Shown here one piece after another: positions 34,103 through 44,953 of a DNA stretch of 64,000 nucleotides. This stretch comes from Agriotes lineatus (taxonomy: Eukaryota; Arthropoda; Insecta; Coleoptera; Elateridae). Location: positions 1 to 64,000 of the forward strand of contig CALNHX010003628.1 in NCBI GenBank assembly GCA_940337035.1, in the 5' to 3' direction. The stretch's first letter is position 1. Each line of letters opens with the position of its first letter. A model generated the notes under the pieces. It was not told the DNA's origin. It searched no databases and was given only the letters and a program-made list of their open reading frames with translations. The position numbers and the translations under genes were made by a program.

Positions 34103-34984
34103 ATTATGAACCATCCAAATTTTTTGTGAATTTATAAATTGCTGCAGCTAGTATCCGGGGCATATGTTGGATTTATTAAGAGATATTAGATGTCTCAGTA
34201 TATTGTAGGTTTCCTTGGTAAGATTCATAATGTACTAGAATTTCATTATTTAGACGTAAAATTGTTAAAACTCTATGCTTCAAGTCTAATATTAAATACC
34301 AGGTTATATTCAGTGAACGGATTTATGGTGAAAAGAGTCAGTAATCAGATGCGGATGTAGTGTTGTAAATTAATCAACTGCTGCACCTATCTGCTTGATT
34401 CAATGTGTTTATGCTACTAAAATCACCCGTTGGCAGGCCCATAATCTCAGGTATACAACTGTTATCCCTGCTCTAACTTTCCGTGGTCTAACGATTTGTC
34501 GGGTGCATTTTTAGGCTTTGTCAAGTAATCCCGATGCACTTCACTTTATTTCTTAATAAGCTTCGACATTGGTGCTCAGCATACATTTACCGATTTTACT
34601 TGCTTCATAATTTATATTTAGTAAGCTACTATCAGTTGGTCACCAAGTTCATTAGCTTTGCGTGTATTTCGAATTTATGTTATATTTTCTACTTGTTCAG
34701 AATAGCAGACGGGTGCTTTTGGAGACATATGCGAGTTATCAGGCGATTATGCGAAGAACTTGCTTTGTATGCGATACAACAGTACTATATCTATAGGCGC
34801 GCGTTTCTTGAATGAGGCCTCGTCGTTCGCTAAAATCCAAGATTTATTTTATTCAACGGTTTTTTTAAAATGTTGGGTGGCACTTTATACTTCATCAGGA
34901 TTCAATGAATTAAATTCGTTTGTATTTGTATAATCGCAGTATGCTAATTGTTTATTGTATTTTTTTGGTTAATAGCTAGCAAGA

Positions 34985-35865
34985 ATGCAGGTTTGCATAA
35001 AAATAGGAACATAGAACATCTGACGCATAAACAGCAAAACAGAGGAGTTAATTGAGGAAATAGGCAAATTTAAACTAGATTACATAGGAATAACGGAGAT
35101 AAAAGGACTGGACAAGCTCTAATGAGTTTAAACAGAGGAAATTGATTGTACTGGACAGGAGTGGAGAATAACAAATGAGGGCAAGAAAGGGTAAGTTTAG
35201 AAGTATATCCTTATAAATTACAAACTATAATAAATGGAAATTATGTAAACTCAAGCACATTGACAGTAGAAGTAAAAATTGTGGAAGAAGAAAGCATATA
35301 TCAAATGATAGTTGCTTACGGCTTTACTGAAGCTGAAAAGATTGAAATAAAAAACAATTTTATTGAAGATTTAGAGAATGAAAAATAGTAGCAATGTTAT
35401 AATTAATTATAGAATTCTGCATGACAAACGATTTAGTAAATGCGAATATAAAATTCATCTGCAAGTATACAAGGGCACAACACAGCAGAAATGAGAAATC
35501 GATCTTCGACAAACGTCTAATAGCTAGATGAAATTGGAGAAGAACCAAGGATGTTAGGGTGAAATAGGAACCAGAAATAGGAAGTTAATACTATTTTGTT
35601 CAAATGGATATGACAGTAAAACGACAAAAATCTATAGAAAGGAACAGAAAAATAGAAAATTAAAAGCTACGCTTTAAAAAAATACACTATAAAGAAATAC
35701 CAACTCAATCTAGCAAAGAAGCTAGAGGCAAAAGTTGCAGAGATTGAGAAGACGGATGGATAACGTTAAATACGCATAATAGAAGCAGCACGTGACTGGT
35801 GTGGAACGGCAGAATAATTAACACAAGTTTTAAAAGAACGTCTTTGTGGGCAGCAGAATTAAAGG
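34985..35865 (+). pseudogene. Old LINE endonuclease relic, copy B (best preserved)
   Basis: Shifting frames give KTEELIEEIGKFKLDYIGIT (AP-endonuclease start), a LYWTGVE-like piece, HIDSRSKN, then SIYQMIVAYGFTEAEKIEIK. Further on come remnants of the DFNxR and SDH region and an AELKAHEGKKTEC linker piece. Stops are frequent. The same relic in A and C shows that it predates the duplications. Confidence 0.65.
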
Positions 35866-35918
35866 CACATGAAGGAAAGAAGACAGAATGTAGCCAGGAT
35901 GGAGAGAATATGCACAAA

Positions 35919-35933
35919 AACTACTTACTACGA
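35919..35933. other. Probable hAT excision footprint
   Basis: Copies A and C have the AT-rich hAT element here, flanked by AACTAC(T/G)A. B instead reads AACTACTT-ACTACGA: two target-duplication copies side by side, with the junction base changed from A to T and one base lost. Complementary change at the junction is what hAT excision leaves. An alternative is that B never had the element and carries a local duplication. Confidence 0.5.
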
Positions 35934-37252
35934 CAGAGTTATATCCAAGTCTGGCGAAAAGGAAAAGGGAGACCAAAGAACAGATGGAAGGGCGATATAA
36001 GCAACATAGCTGGATGCTTAGAGCATATTAATATTATTATTTTGTTCGCATGTTACTACTTCAACGCAAACCAAAACATAAGCAGCTGGTTCGAGCTCAC
36101 AACTCCCGAATACAAATAAAATATCCAAGTTTGGGTTTACGAGTGCGTCAAAGCCAATAAAATTGCAAAGTTTCTTTGTAAATATGAAATGGGCTAAGAT
36201 GAATTTTGATTTCAATCTTGACAATTTACGTAACGGTGGAATCATAAAAAAAATATTTAGAAGGTTCTAAGGGTAAATTACGAAAAGCGTCCAAAAGAAT
36301 TGGGGAATTTGAAACAACAATTGGACAGGCAATCTTTAAAAACTGGAATTTTAAGTATAAAATGAAGTGAGCGGTTATCTAATAAGGAAAGACCAACGAT
36401 AACTTTTTTTGTTAATTCCATTTTTTTAATAAATTTATTAACTAATTGCAATCTGTATAACAAAGGAATACAATAAGCAAAACAAATAAACGATTAAAAG
36501 TGTCATGAATAGATGTGAGAGATAAGATCCATCAATCCTAACACCAAGATTTCTTACAAATAGTATACATTTAGCGACTAGATGTTACAATAAATACTAA
36601 TTAAACATTTACAGCTGTATAAATGTATGTGGAAAGTCAAGTGGCAACGATAACTGGCCAATAAAATAATTTAAATCGTTATCTGTTTTGTACTGATTTG
36701 TACTGAAATAGACACGCACACTATACAATTATTGTGACATACTCGAAATTCGAGTTCTAGTATTTTATTTTCAAAATATTCCATTCCTTTCATATTTAGA
36801 CATCTATTATGGAACGTTCAGATCCAAAATAAAATATAAAAAACTGTATTTACAGCAAATATAAGAGTTCTTAAATAACACTTCACTAAGCTTTGAATGT
36901 TCTATGATTAGGGTTTTTACCATACTACCCACTACTATCATACTCGCTATTCCAAGAAATACACAACAGTTTTAAACAGTTTACCTGATTAAGTATTCCT
37001 AACAGCCTATGTATCTATTTTCAGCAATTACTTACCTGTGCGTTGAATAAGGATTGCAAATATTTCTGGTCATTTAATCTACTATGCATTAGACAATGCA
37101 ATTTAAATTACACCAGTGTCCACGTTAACTTATAACGAGCCCCTATCTAATCAGAAATTGATAAACTAAGAATATGTGCATCGGAATTAACCAATAAAGC
37201 ATTTGTACGCTAATATAGAAATTTCACAGAATTGCTACACAAAACTTAGCTA

Positions 37253-37625
37253 TCGCATTTCATTTGGTAATGTACTACATTTCTACATTCAAAATCATTC
37301 AGAAATGTGGTACTTTTCTGCATTAGCAACACTTTTCTGCATAGCAACGGCGTTTCGTTTTACGTTTGGCAGTACTGAAATGTATTGTTGGTGGCACTGT
37401 AAGTTTATGTCATATTCAAGGTTAGCAGGTTAGGTTTTGTGGCAGTTTAGACACAGACTGACGCAAAACTTAACCTGCTAATTTTGAATTTGACATAGAC
37501 TTGTAGTCCCATCAACTGGAGCTGCTTGTTGTGCTTTAGTACATAGAGTCGAGTTCTGCTCAGTTTGACATTTAGTGTCACTTTTATGTAAAAATTTAGT
37601 ATTTCACAATTCATATGAAATGCGA
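37253..37625. mobile_element. 373-bp TA-flanked MITE (family H1), third member
   Basis: The tips are TCGCATTTCAT and its reverse complement. TA lies at 37,251-37,252 and 37,626-37,627. The centre carries AGGTTAGCAGGTTAGGTTTTG and a reversed partner, the same core as in the MITEs at 18,095 and 27,424; the arms are less perfect. Confidence 0.75.
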
Positions 37626-37627
37626 TA

Positions 37628-37765
37628 AAATATTATAAGCAAAACGTTAGAAAAGTGGTTTTACTGAACACGTATGGCCGTTTAAATACTCGCTCACGCT
37701 CGTACTCAAACCAGCCATAGTTGTTCAGTAAAACATCACTTTTATAAACTTTTTGCGTAATATAC
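37628..37765. repeat. Hairpin adjoining the H1 MITE
   Basis: Arms share AGTGGTTTTACTGAAC / GTTCAGTAAAACATCACT and an outer TATTATAAGCAAAACG / GCGTAATATA. The loop contains CTCGCTCACGCTCGTACTC. A related fragment lies at 57,548-57,630 in copy C. Probably a separate MITE. Confidence 0.6.
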
Positions 37766-38761
37766 TATTACCGACAGAAAGTTTTATTTACAAATGTTCA
37801 ACTATTTTCTAAAATATTTAATTGGAAATTTATTTTAAAAGGCATCTACATAATGTACACATGGTGGGCAATGACACATAATCATGTCATAAAGGTGCAG
37901 CAACTCTGATCAATACGTCTTAAATATTGGGTATCTGTCTTGACATGAAATATGTACGTTGGGTTGCAGTCCCAAATAGTAAGGGATTTATAGCTTCGTA
38001 ACCCACCCAGTATATAAATTTTGTTAACAAGTTACTCAAAATTTTATTTGAATGTTTTGGCCAACTATTTGCCATATAATTTTTTAACGCTTTAATTTCT
38101 TTAAATTTTCAAATGTTTTGTTTTTTACTTGCCCATTCAAATACGTTCTCTTCCTTAATTATGTCTCGTAAGAGTTTTGTTTTGTTTGACACATTTTAAA
38201 CATATTTTTTATCTCTTAGTACCTACAGGCATATCTCCAATTGCTGTAATTTTATACATTGAGCGCTTATGGCCGAGATATTTTACTTCGTCCAGGCCAA
38301 ATTTGCATTTTTTTAAAATAAAAATTTTAGATTATTTTCTTGAACTTTTTGAAAAAACCTTTTGTAAACGTTTATCGTGTTCCTTTTTATTTCTACCATG
38401 AATTAAGATATTGTGTATATATACATATTTCTACCCCTTTTTCTGAAAAAAATTCTTGAAGCTATTCTTGGAACACTTCGCTTGCTGTTTTTATCTCGAA
38501 CGGCATACGCAAACATTTATATCTGCCAAATATTGTTGAAAACGTGTACTTGACTCATCGTTCAACGGAATATTCCAAAATCCACTGGCGGCATACAATA
38601 TAGTAAATATTTTAGAACCAGTTAAATTTGTTCTCTGAATGTCATTTTTTGGCAGTGGTCTATTATGATATGTTTTTCGGACTTTTTCCACTGGCTAGGG
38701 TGTAAATCACATAACGTTTCGGGAGTTTTGATCTACTCTCGTCTTCAGGTGTTCCTGGTTA

Positions 38762-38843
38762 GCCCTGGTGGCCTAGTGGTTAGAGTGGCAGACTAGTAAT
38801 CACAGCGATCAGCGGTCCCAGGTTCAAACCCCTAGGGAGGCAC
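38762..38843 (+). repeat. tRNA-derived SINE core (A and B boxes)
   Basis: An A box TGGCCTAGTGG (38,769-38,779) and a B box GGTTCAAACCC (38,821-38,831) lie at normal tRNA spacing. The ends GCCCTGG and CTAGGGA can pair imperfectly. The anticodon arm does not form well, so it is a tRNA-like pol III promoter rather than a tRNA gene. Confidence 0.7.
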
Positions 38844-38895
38844 AAATTTACGTAGAAAAAAGTACAATATCAGTCCTTCTCAGAACTAACCAGGA

Positions 38896-38939
38896 ACACC
38901 TGAAGACGGGAGTAGATCAAAACTCCCGAAACGTTGTGT
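38896..38939 (+). ncRNA. Hammerhead-ribozyme-like motif in hairpin arm
   Basis: Stem I ACAC (38,896-38,899) and GTGT (38,936-38,939) enclose CTGAAGA, one extra C, stem II GGGAGT/ACTCCC with an 8-nt loop, and GAAACGTT. The other arm carries the same motif on the minus strand (38,709-38,752) with one stem I mismatch and one stem II change. As at 33,848, one base separates CTGANGA from stem II. Confidence 0.45.
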
Positions 38940-40062
38940 GATTTACACCCTAGACAGTGGAAAAAGTCCGAAAAACATATCAGAGCAGTTAAAGTTGTTA
39001 TTATTTCATCTATGTTAGGAATTGTTAATTTTCTTGATTTGATTACCGAGTTTAAACTTTTTGGATCGAGACATATTCTCAACGAAGCATCGACCTTTAT
39101 CAGCAGTCTTAAATAGCTTCGGTTAATCTCTTGTTCTTTTAAGCGTTGAGGTTGTTGTACTGTAAGTGAAAGTATCTGAAGTACTTCTGGTAGCTACAGC
39201 GGTTATCTGTGTATTTTCAACGTTTTCGGTATCGCTGTCGTCTCCCAAGAGTTAGCAGCCTGCTCTTTGGAAGCTCTCAATTAATTCAAATAATACGTCT
39301 GAGAGACATATTTGCTATATCTCGATATCGAAAGCCAGACATTCTGAAATAAAAGAGATATTGATACCTACTACAAGCTACTTTAAGAAAAACGACTGCC
39401 GAAAAAGCCTTTCAGCTTTGGGCGGCTATGACATGCTTTTTCTAGTCCATAGCCTTCCAGGACTGAAAGACTCGTATCTGAACCTTCTTGGAAGTGGCGC
39501 ATTAACTTTGAATTGTAATTAATTAATCGGAAACACATATCGGGCAAAATAATGATGAAAACCAAAATAAATGCTAAGTGAGTGACGGCCATGTAGGATA
39601 CCACTTACAAAACTAGGTTATGTTTCTATTTTTTAAGTAAAAGAACTAAAGTGCCGAGGAAGTACCGTCAGATGGGGTTATATGGGACACTTTTTTTTTA
39701 AATTCTTAATTAATTAATTGTATTGGTAACATATTTAATTTTTGCTCATACACTTCAATAAAGGTTTACATAAGGTATTATAATCTTAGGGTATTTTCAA
39801 ATTTTTCTAAAAAGTTTATACTACTTTTTACAAAATTGTTAGTGTCCCAAATTACACTGACGTTGGGGTAAAATGGGACATGTTCAATTTTCCCCTGTTT
39901 TAACCCTATTGGCTGTGGAATTGTCCCAATTAACCATTAGTATAACCTTTATGGGACATAATTTATATTTATTTTGCAGATATCTTGGTATAATTTTGAG
40001 TTTTTACAGGTATATTAAATAAAATCGCTCTTGCAATGTAAAACTTTTATTCCCACTATATT

Positions 40063-41830
40063 TTATACTAATTTAACACCTTTCCAAATGTGTCTTCCTC
40101 TACGTATTGTTGGATTAGGAAGCACATTTAAAATTTGTTGTTCCGTGATTACATTAATGTCTTCTACAGTTGGAAAAATGAAAAAATCGGACTTGTTATT
40201 ATAGTTCCGCATACATTTGACAACATATTTGCCATCATTCGGTTTCTTTACAATCTGAGCTACAAATTTTTTGTTTATTTCTTTCTTTGAATCCTTATTA
40301 TAAATAAAATTTACCAATATAAAACTATTTAAAACTAATGATGCCGTAGAATTGGTCAATGACTTTGATAAATCAACCACATCGTTTTGGTCAATATCTT
40401 CATCATCTGACTCCATTAGCTGACTTTCTTCTGCATCTATCTCATCTGCTTCCACTTCTCCAGGAACATCAAATTCATTGTTGCTTGTTGACGGTTGCAC
40501 CATGTCTGTTAGCGAAACCGATTTGCCTGCAGGGACGTCAATTTTCTTTCGTCGTTTTGGTGTCGGTTCATTGTTAAGGGCAATAGAATTCTGCACTATA
40601 TCATTAAATGTTGCAATGAGAGCACCATCGTGAACAGAGTTTTCAATTTCTCTTGTCGACACATGTTTAAGCACTTCATTCCTGTTTATAGGATTTATTC
40701 CCGCAGCTCGAAATCCCGACTGAATAGTTGTTTCTGCAGAATCACTTATTATGTTTATCGTTTCTGCTAATAAACTTGGAAAAACCGATTTTGGGATACA
40801 TCCCTTGTGCTGCAATTTCCATTTTGTTATTACGTCTCCATGCCGCTTTTAGAGGACGAAAAAAAGATAGGTCGAGCGGTTGACATAAATGTGTGCTATT
40901 GGGCAATAATAAAACAAAACGAATGTTGTTTTCTTCACAAGCTTGCACAACTTTTACACTTAAGTGGCTTGCAAGGTTATCACCAACCAAAACCTTTGTG
41001 CCATCTTTATGCCTAAAGTAAGGTAAAATGATTTTAAAAAACCAATCTTCAAATATTAAGGCATCGAACCACCCCGATTTTGATCTATTAAAACGGCAGT
41101 TTGGTGGTCCACCTTCCACCCACTCTGGGTATAGATTTGCAGCCTTATAAACAACATATTGTGGCAATAGTGTGCCACTTGCTGTTGCAGCAAACATTAC
41201 CGAAACAGAACTTTTTGATGTATCAATATTTCGTCTTGCATGTTTCGTTCCCCTGCGTGCGATAATCCTTTCTTTTCCAGGGTCATCTGGAAGATTCGTT
41301 TCATCGTAGTTAATAATATTCTCAGCTGCAACGCCTTCCAAGGTTGTTTCGAATTCATCAAAAAATAAATTGATGCTCTCTTCTGAGAGGGCAGCCTTGC
41401 ACCTTTTTGTATTTTCTGATAATCTCACAGACAGTTCTTTATTTCTTTTTAAAAAATGTCCTACCCAATCTACGCCTGGTAAATTTTGTTGAAAATGTCG
41501 AATAATGACACCTTTACGATTAAGATAATCTTGTACAAATTTCCTTAATGCAAGAGGTGTGAAAGGAAAACCAGAAAATGCTGCATATGAAATTGCAACA
41601 ACTATTTTTTCTTCTTCCGTTTTACTTAATGCGGGTGGTCTGCCCAAGTTCCCAATGTTTTCTCCGTGGTATTTGCGGCAAATTGTGCTTTTTGGCACAT
41701 TATGTCTTTCTGCGGCTTGTCGAAATGACAGGCGACCCTCTACCACATCACGTAGGGCATTTTCTAATGCATTTTCTTCATAATCTCGTCTTAAGGGAGC
41801 ACCTAATATCCTTTTATAAATTCGTGGCAT
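40063..41830 (-). pseudogene. pogo/Tigger transposase, one frameshift
   Basis: The start is taken at MPRIYKR (41,830), since the codons upstream belong to an AT-rich stretch ending in a TTTTTAG acceptor-like site. Residues about 15-60 form a pipsqueak-type helix-turn-helix (ENALRDVVEGRLSFRQAAE, STICRKYHG). A CENP-B-like region follows (WVGHFLKRNKELSVRLSEN). The DDE_1 catalytic domain shows all three acidic sites: NYDETNLPDD, LVGDNLASHLS and HLCQPLDLSFFRP. Near 40,835, around AAWRR, one base too many (or two too few) shifts the frame. The frame to the end, 40,815-40,063, gives PKSVFPSLLAET, a basic-acidic linker and a short C-terminus. Total length is about 589 codons. It is close to functional by sequence. 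Confidence 0.9.
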
Positions 41831-41832
41831 GC

Positions 41833-41848
41833 TGTCCCATAAAACCCC
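41833..41848 (-). promoter_or_regulatory. Transposase-site-like repeat next to the start codon
   Basis: GGGGTTTTATGGGACA stands two bases upstream of the transposase ATG. The same or nearly the same 16-mer occurs at 39,674-39,689 and 39,865-39,880 and twice at 42,198-42,213 and 42,217-42,232. Ends-plus-promoter distribution suggests transposase binding and possible self-repression. Confidence 0.45.
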
Positions 41849-42334
41849 TAAAAAGACAATTTTTAATAAATATTCAAATATTATAACAACAAAAATCATC
41901 TTTATTTGAAATTAAGTTGCAAACCATTGTTGAGGTTATAAACACACAATTATTAAAGAAAACAATGCTATAAAGTGCAGAATTACCTGTGTGTAGATGA
42001 GACAACTCGGAGGTTATTCTTCATGCAAATTTGTTGCTCGATTAGTTTAATTTTTTTATAAAAAACGCTTTATAAATTCATACAGTACAACCTTCCAAAC
42101 AACTTGTTGACATGTGATGGCAGCAGAGCATTTGTGTTTACAGTGTTGGTAGTCGTGGATGTATGTTTATTGGCGGTAATTTTAAAAATCTGCAGGTTGT
42201 CCCATAAAACCCCTCTTGTCCCATAAAACCCCATGAGACGGTATAAATAATGCAAACTGATACCTGAACTTTACCTTCGTTGTAAAGCATACGTTTACCG
42301 TTTAATTGCACATACTTGTCTGGTAATAGTAATT

Positions 42335-42685
42335 TACATTACAAGACCGTTACTGAGAACTATGGGCGAGTAAGGTAGTTAAAGAGCGAGCCAAGCGAGC
42401 ATGTTATCCGTGCGAGCCAGTCGAGTTCTAGTAACGGTCGAGTATTGTACAAGGTTTTATGGTATTTTGAATCGTAAACACCTTTTTTACAAAACATTGT
42501 TTCCATAGATAAAATATTTGTTTACGGGCACAATCGGTAAAAATTTACGGATAAGATCGGTAAAAATTGATAACTGGTTCTGACCAGCCCGCAAAATTTT
42601 TACCGATCTTACCCGTAGAGAGACTTTTTACCAGTAGAAACAGAGCACAGTAAACGAGGGTTTACGATTCAATACCGTAAACACA
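42335..42685. repeat. Two adjacent hairpins beside the pogo element
   Basis: The first pairs ACAAGACCGTTACTGAGAAC with GTTCTAGTAACGGTCGAG (42,340-42,440). The second has arms GGTATTTTGAATCGTAAACA (42,460) and TGTTTACG-like GGGTTTACGATTCAATACC (42,660), with an inner pair around ATCGGTAAAAATT / TTTTTACCGATCTTAC. Both look like MITEs. Confidence 0.6.
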
Positions 42686-42689
42686 AGAA

Positions 42690-43380
42690 ACACGAACTTG
42701 CAACACAATATAAAAACAAGTACTACACGAGGAGTGATCACATAGCAAATCACATGCATTTCAAAATGACAAAATAGCCACCTCTGATTTAGCGTTCATT
42801 GCTATTCGTTGAAGCAATGATATAGCAATTTATAGTTCTAAAATTGCAAGTTTCCACCACAAGTTGTATTGTGATTGCCTTAGAGCGTTGTCAGTTTCCT
42901 AACATTATTGCCCTTTCAGCTTCTGTAATAAAGTTGATTTTATACACGAAGAAACTTTAAATTGGTTATGAAGTTGTTTAATTACTTAATTAGTAATTTC
43001 AAGACCTCAGTATCTATTTTATTGTTTTTATATTTTGCAACGATAGCAGACGAAAAAAACAAGAATCATAAATAATATGAGATAGTTAACCGCTTGGATA
43101 AGATATATTAAAAACAAACACTTAGTGTCGAGCGTTACTGCATAAATTGAAATGTAGGAGGAAATACACAACGTTATTAGTAGCTTATCAGTTTTTTATA
43201 TTTGGTAAGATAGTTGATTCATTCTATTTTTACAATTGAATTACACAAAACTGTTAAAATAGCTGTGAAAACGATAATTAAGATGAGTGTGATTGCTCAT
43301 AATAAATACTTCTTATTTTTTTACATACTATATTTCCAGGTATTGGACCGCTTCGCTATAGCAAGGTTTAAAGCACGGAT
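42690..43380. other. No feature recognised
   Basis: AT-rich sequence without a supported reading frame, repeat pair or RNA-like fold visible by eye. Confidence 0.4.
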
Positions 43381-43383
43381 ACC

Positions 43384-43740
43384 ATGATTTCACCAATACT
43401 GATATTCTTGGTTGGCTCCCTTTGTTTCTTTGGTATAGTGCGGTGGTTCTACAACCGAAGGAAGCTAAAGGAAATAATTTACCGAATACTCGGGCCACCT
43501 GGTCATTAAATTCTTGGAACTTTGTTAGACTTCATGATTCCTGCAGAAAATTTAGCTTGTTTGGGGTTTATATCAGTTGCACGATTTAGGCCGACGGGAT
43601 TTATTTAGAACACATAGTTTAAAAATAGTTATCCTAAAACGTATTCGTGTAGGGAAATAGTTTCTAAGCTCGTTGAACTTCTGATAAACTATATGACTGA
43701 TGCTACTGCAATCAATATAAGGTCACTTCGGGTAAATGGA
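43384..43740 (+). pseudogene. Cytochrome P450 (CYP4-like) N-terminal relic
   Basis: From an ATG at 43,384 the frame gives a hydrophobic anchor (ILIFLVGSLCFFGIVRWFY), a basic stretch (NRRKLKEIIYRI) and the P450 hinge motif GPPG. A stop follows, then ILGTLLDFMIPAENL, the usual next segment of CYP4-type proteins. Shifted frames continue with a DLFRTHSLKIVI-like piece. The gene then decays; no I-helix, K-helix or heme loop is present. It is probably an isolated first exon or a broken copy of a CYP4 gene. Family placement is from the N-terminal pattern only. Confidence 0.5.
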
Positions 43741-44032
43741 ATTGAAACGACTTAGAATCTCAGGAGGGTAACCCTATCCATGCTTATTTATATTAGGATA
43801 ATTTGTGAAAATCACTTTATGTCTGTATTTTTCACCAACGCAAAATATAAATCATGTGCTATGGGTTACTTCATAAAATATGATAGCGTTGCGAATAAAA
43901 AAAATTGACTATTACAGTCTATGCCGTTATGAAATAAAATAAACATCATTGTGGCTATTAAAAATAGCTATTAACATATCTAGAAATGTTATGATTCATA
44001 AATCCGTGGTTTGTTCAATAGTTTATCGGTTG

Positions 44033-44152
44033 CAGTGTGGTAATGGTTGCCATGTACGGTAATGGAATGTTACCGTCCAGGTACAGTTGTTTCAGTATGG
44101 TAATGGTTGCTATGAACGGTAAAGGGTTATTACCGTACAGATACATGACTTA
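44033..44152. repeat. Tandem 60-mer, two units, each with a small hairpin
   Basis: Two units of 60 bp share TAATGGTTGC.ATG.ACGGTAA and TTACCGT. Within each, ACGGTAA and TTACCGT pair. Similarity is roughly 80 percent by eye. Confidence 0.7.
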
Positions 44153-44159
44153 GTTACCC

Positions 44160-44950
44160 GTCTACTTTTGTATATGTAAACAAAGGCTTAATAGCCTGAA
44201 ACCGATAAAAATTGTTAACATAAACCACAAGAGTCGCTTATCAACGACTGAATATGGTGGCAACAACGAATATTTATTCAGGATTATAATACTAGTATCA
44301 TCAACATTTTGCTATTGGAATGAGAAAGATAAATCAATCTTTCTGACAAATTTTACACAGGGACATGGTTCCTTGTTAGTGATCTGAGTAACATATATCT
44401 TAAATCGTTCCCTTTCACCCAACCACTCACACTTAATGTTTGCAAATCCTCACCAATCAATTTTATGGTGTTAACCTTATCTGATTTTTCTTCGATTTCA
44501 TTAAATATACGTATCACTGTCAGCGGCTTCAGCAAATTGTGATCTCTGCTCCTGCGCAAATAGGGTTTTATTTAACTTGTTTCACTTGTTTTAATAACAA
44601 TCATCCACATTATTGTTTGGAGCTGTTGATGGATCAGTTTGTATTGTGAAAGGTATTTCACGTAGTAATAAATATGATTCTTCTGGATTAGGCTTTGAAG
44701 AAAAAGGCGCTTCAGATTCTTGTGCAAGAGATGTTAACGGTGGAAGTAATCACCATCAGTTTCGACGTGCAAAGGGTGGGCATAGAACCACAAGATTGTG
44801 GTTAAAAACATGCCATTAACCTAAAATAAGGGAAAGAGGAAGAAGAAGAAGAACATTTACGCTAGAATTTACCCAATTCTTGTTCCAATTTAATTTCAAA
44901 GGTATGAAGACACTCAGATCTAGCGGGTGTAAACTATGATTAGTGTGTGT
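44160..44950. other. No gene supported
   Basis: The frames at 44,353-44,559 (minus) and 44,613-44,819 (plus) have about 68 codons each and no recognisable domain. The first contains a NDLRYMLLRSLTRNHVPV-like piece of uncertain origin, possibly an element fragment. Confidence 0.35.
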
Positions 44951-44953
44951 TGG

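Larger units (their letters stand above)
24165..37850. repeat. Segmental-duplication copy B (with SIAH pseudogene)
   Basis: It is collinear with copy C over LINE tail (24,165 / 52,320), SIAH-like gene (25,923 / 54,949) and downstream module (27,236 / 57,330), and with copy A from about 28,150. Same orientation throughout implies direct duplication. Insertions private to B are the MITE 27,424-27,677, hAT 28,704-29,291, Jockey LINE 29,722-31,639, giant hairpin 31,868-33,698, foldback 33,726-34,102 and MITE 37,253-37,625. Confidence 0.85.
38668..38981. mobile_element. Hairpin element with tRNA-like core and hammerhead-like arms
   Basis: Arms of about 94 bp (38,668-38,761 and 38,884-38,981) share GATATGTTTTTCGGAC, CTTTTTCCACTG, GGTGTAAATCAC, CGAAACGTT and CAGGTGTTCCTGGTTAG. 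They enclose a tRNA-like segment. It interrupts the gypsy RT. Flanking it are similar stretches, TTTAACTGCTCT and TTTAACTGGTTCT (in the RT sense), with about 35 bp of extra element sequence between the hairpin and the second one. This suggests a target duplication of about 16 bp. The combination of pol III boxes, inverted arms and hammerhead-like cores points to a SINE-like retroposon. Confidence 0.65.
38180..39120 (-). pseudogene. Ty3/gypsy reverse transcriptase relic
   Basis: On the minus strand the RT blocks are recognisable in order. MRICLDPKSLNSVIK and IPNIDEIITTLT lie at 39,082-38,985. Then, after an inserted hairpin, come LTGSKIFTILYAASGFWNIP (38,640-38,580), MPFEIKTASEVFQE, a degraded catalytic YIDD site near 38,430, LIHGRNKKEHDKRL and KCKFGLDEVKYLGHK. 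Several frameshifts and stops are present and the active-site Asp pair is not readable. No LTR, integrase or gag was identified nearby, so this is a fragment. Confidence 0.85.
39665..42241 (-). mobile_element. Nearly intact pogo/Tigger-like DNA transposon
   Basis: It is 2,577 bp long and flanked by TA (39,663-39,664 and 42,242-42,243). Inverted termini read CCGTCAGATGGGGTTATATG on the left and CCGTCTCATGGGGTTTTATG (reversed) on the right. One transposase gene is on the minus strand. The motif GGGGTTTTATGGGACA is repeated near both ends. TA duplication and a DDE_1 transposase with a pipsqueak-type N-terminus define the pogo group. A single frameshift appears to be the only serious damage. Confidence 0.92.

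Noticed and set aside
38762..38843. A genuine tRNA gene
   Set aside because: A and B boxes are good but the anticodon arm does not fold and the sequence sits inside inverted arms. A SINE-type head fits better.
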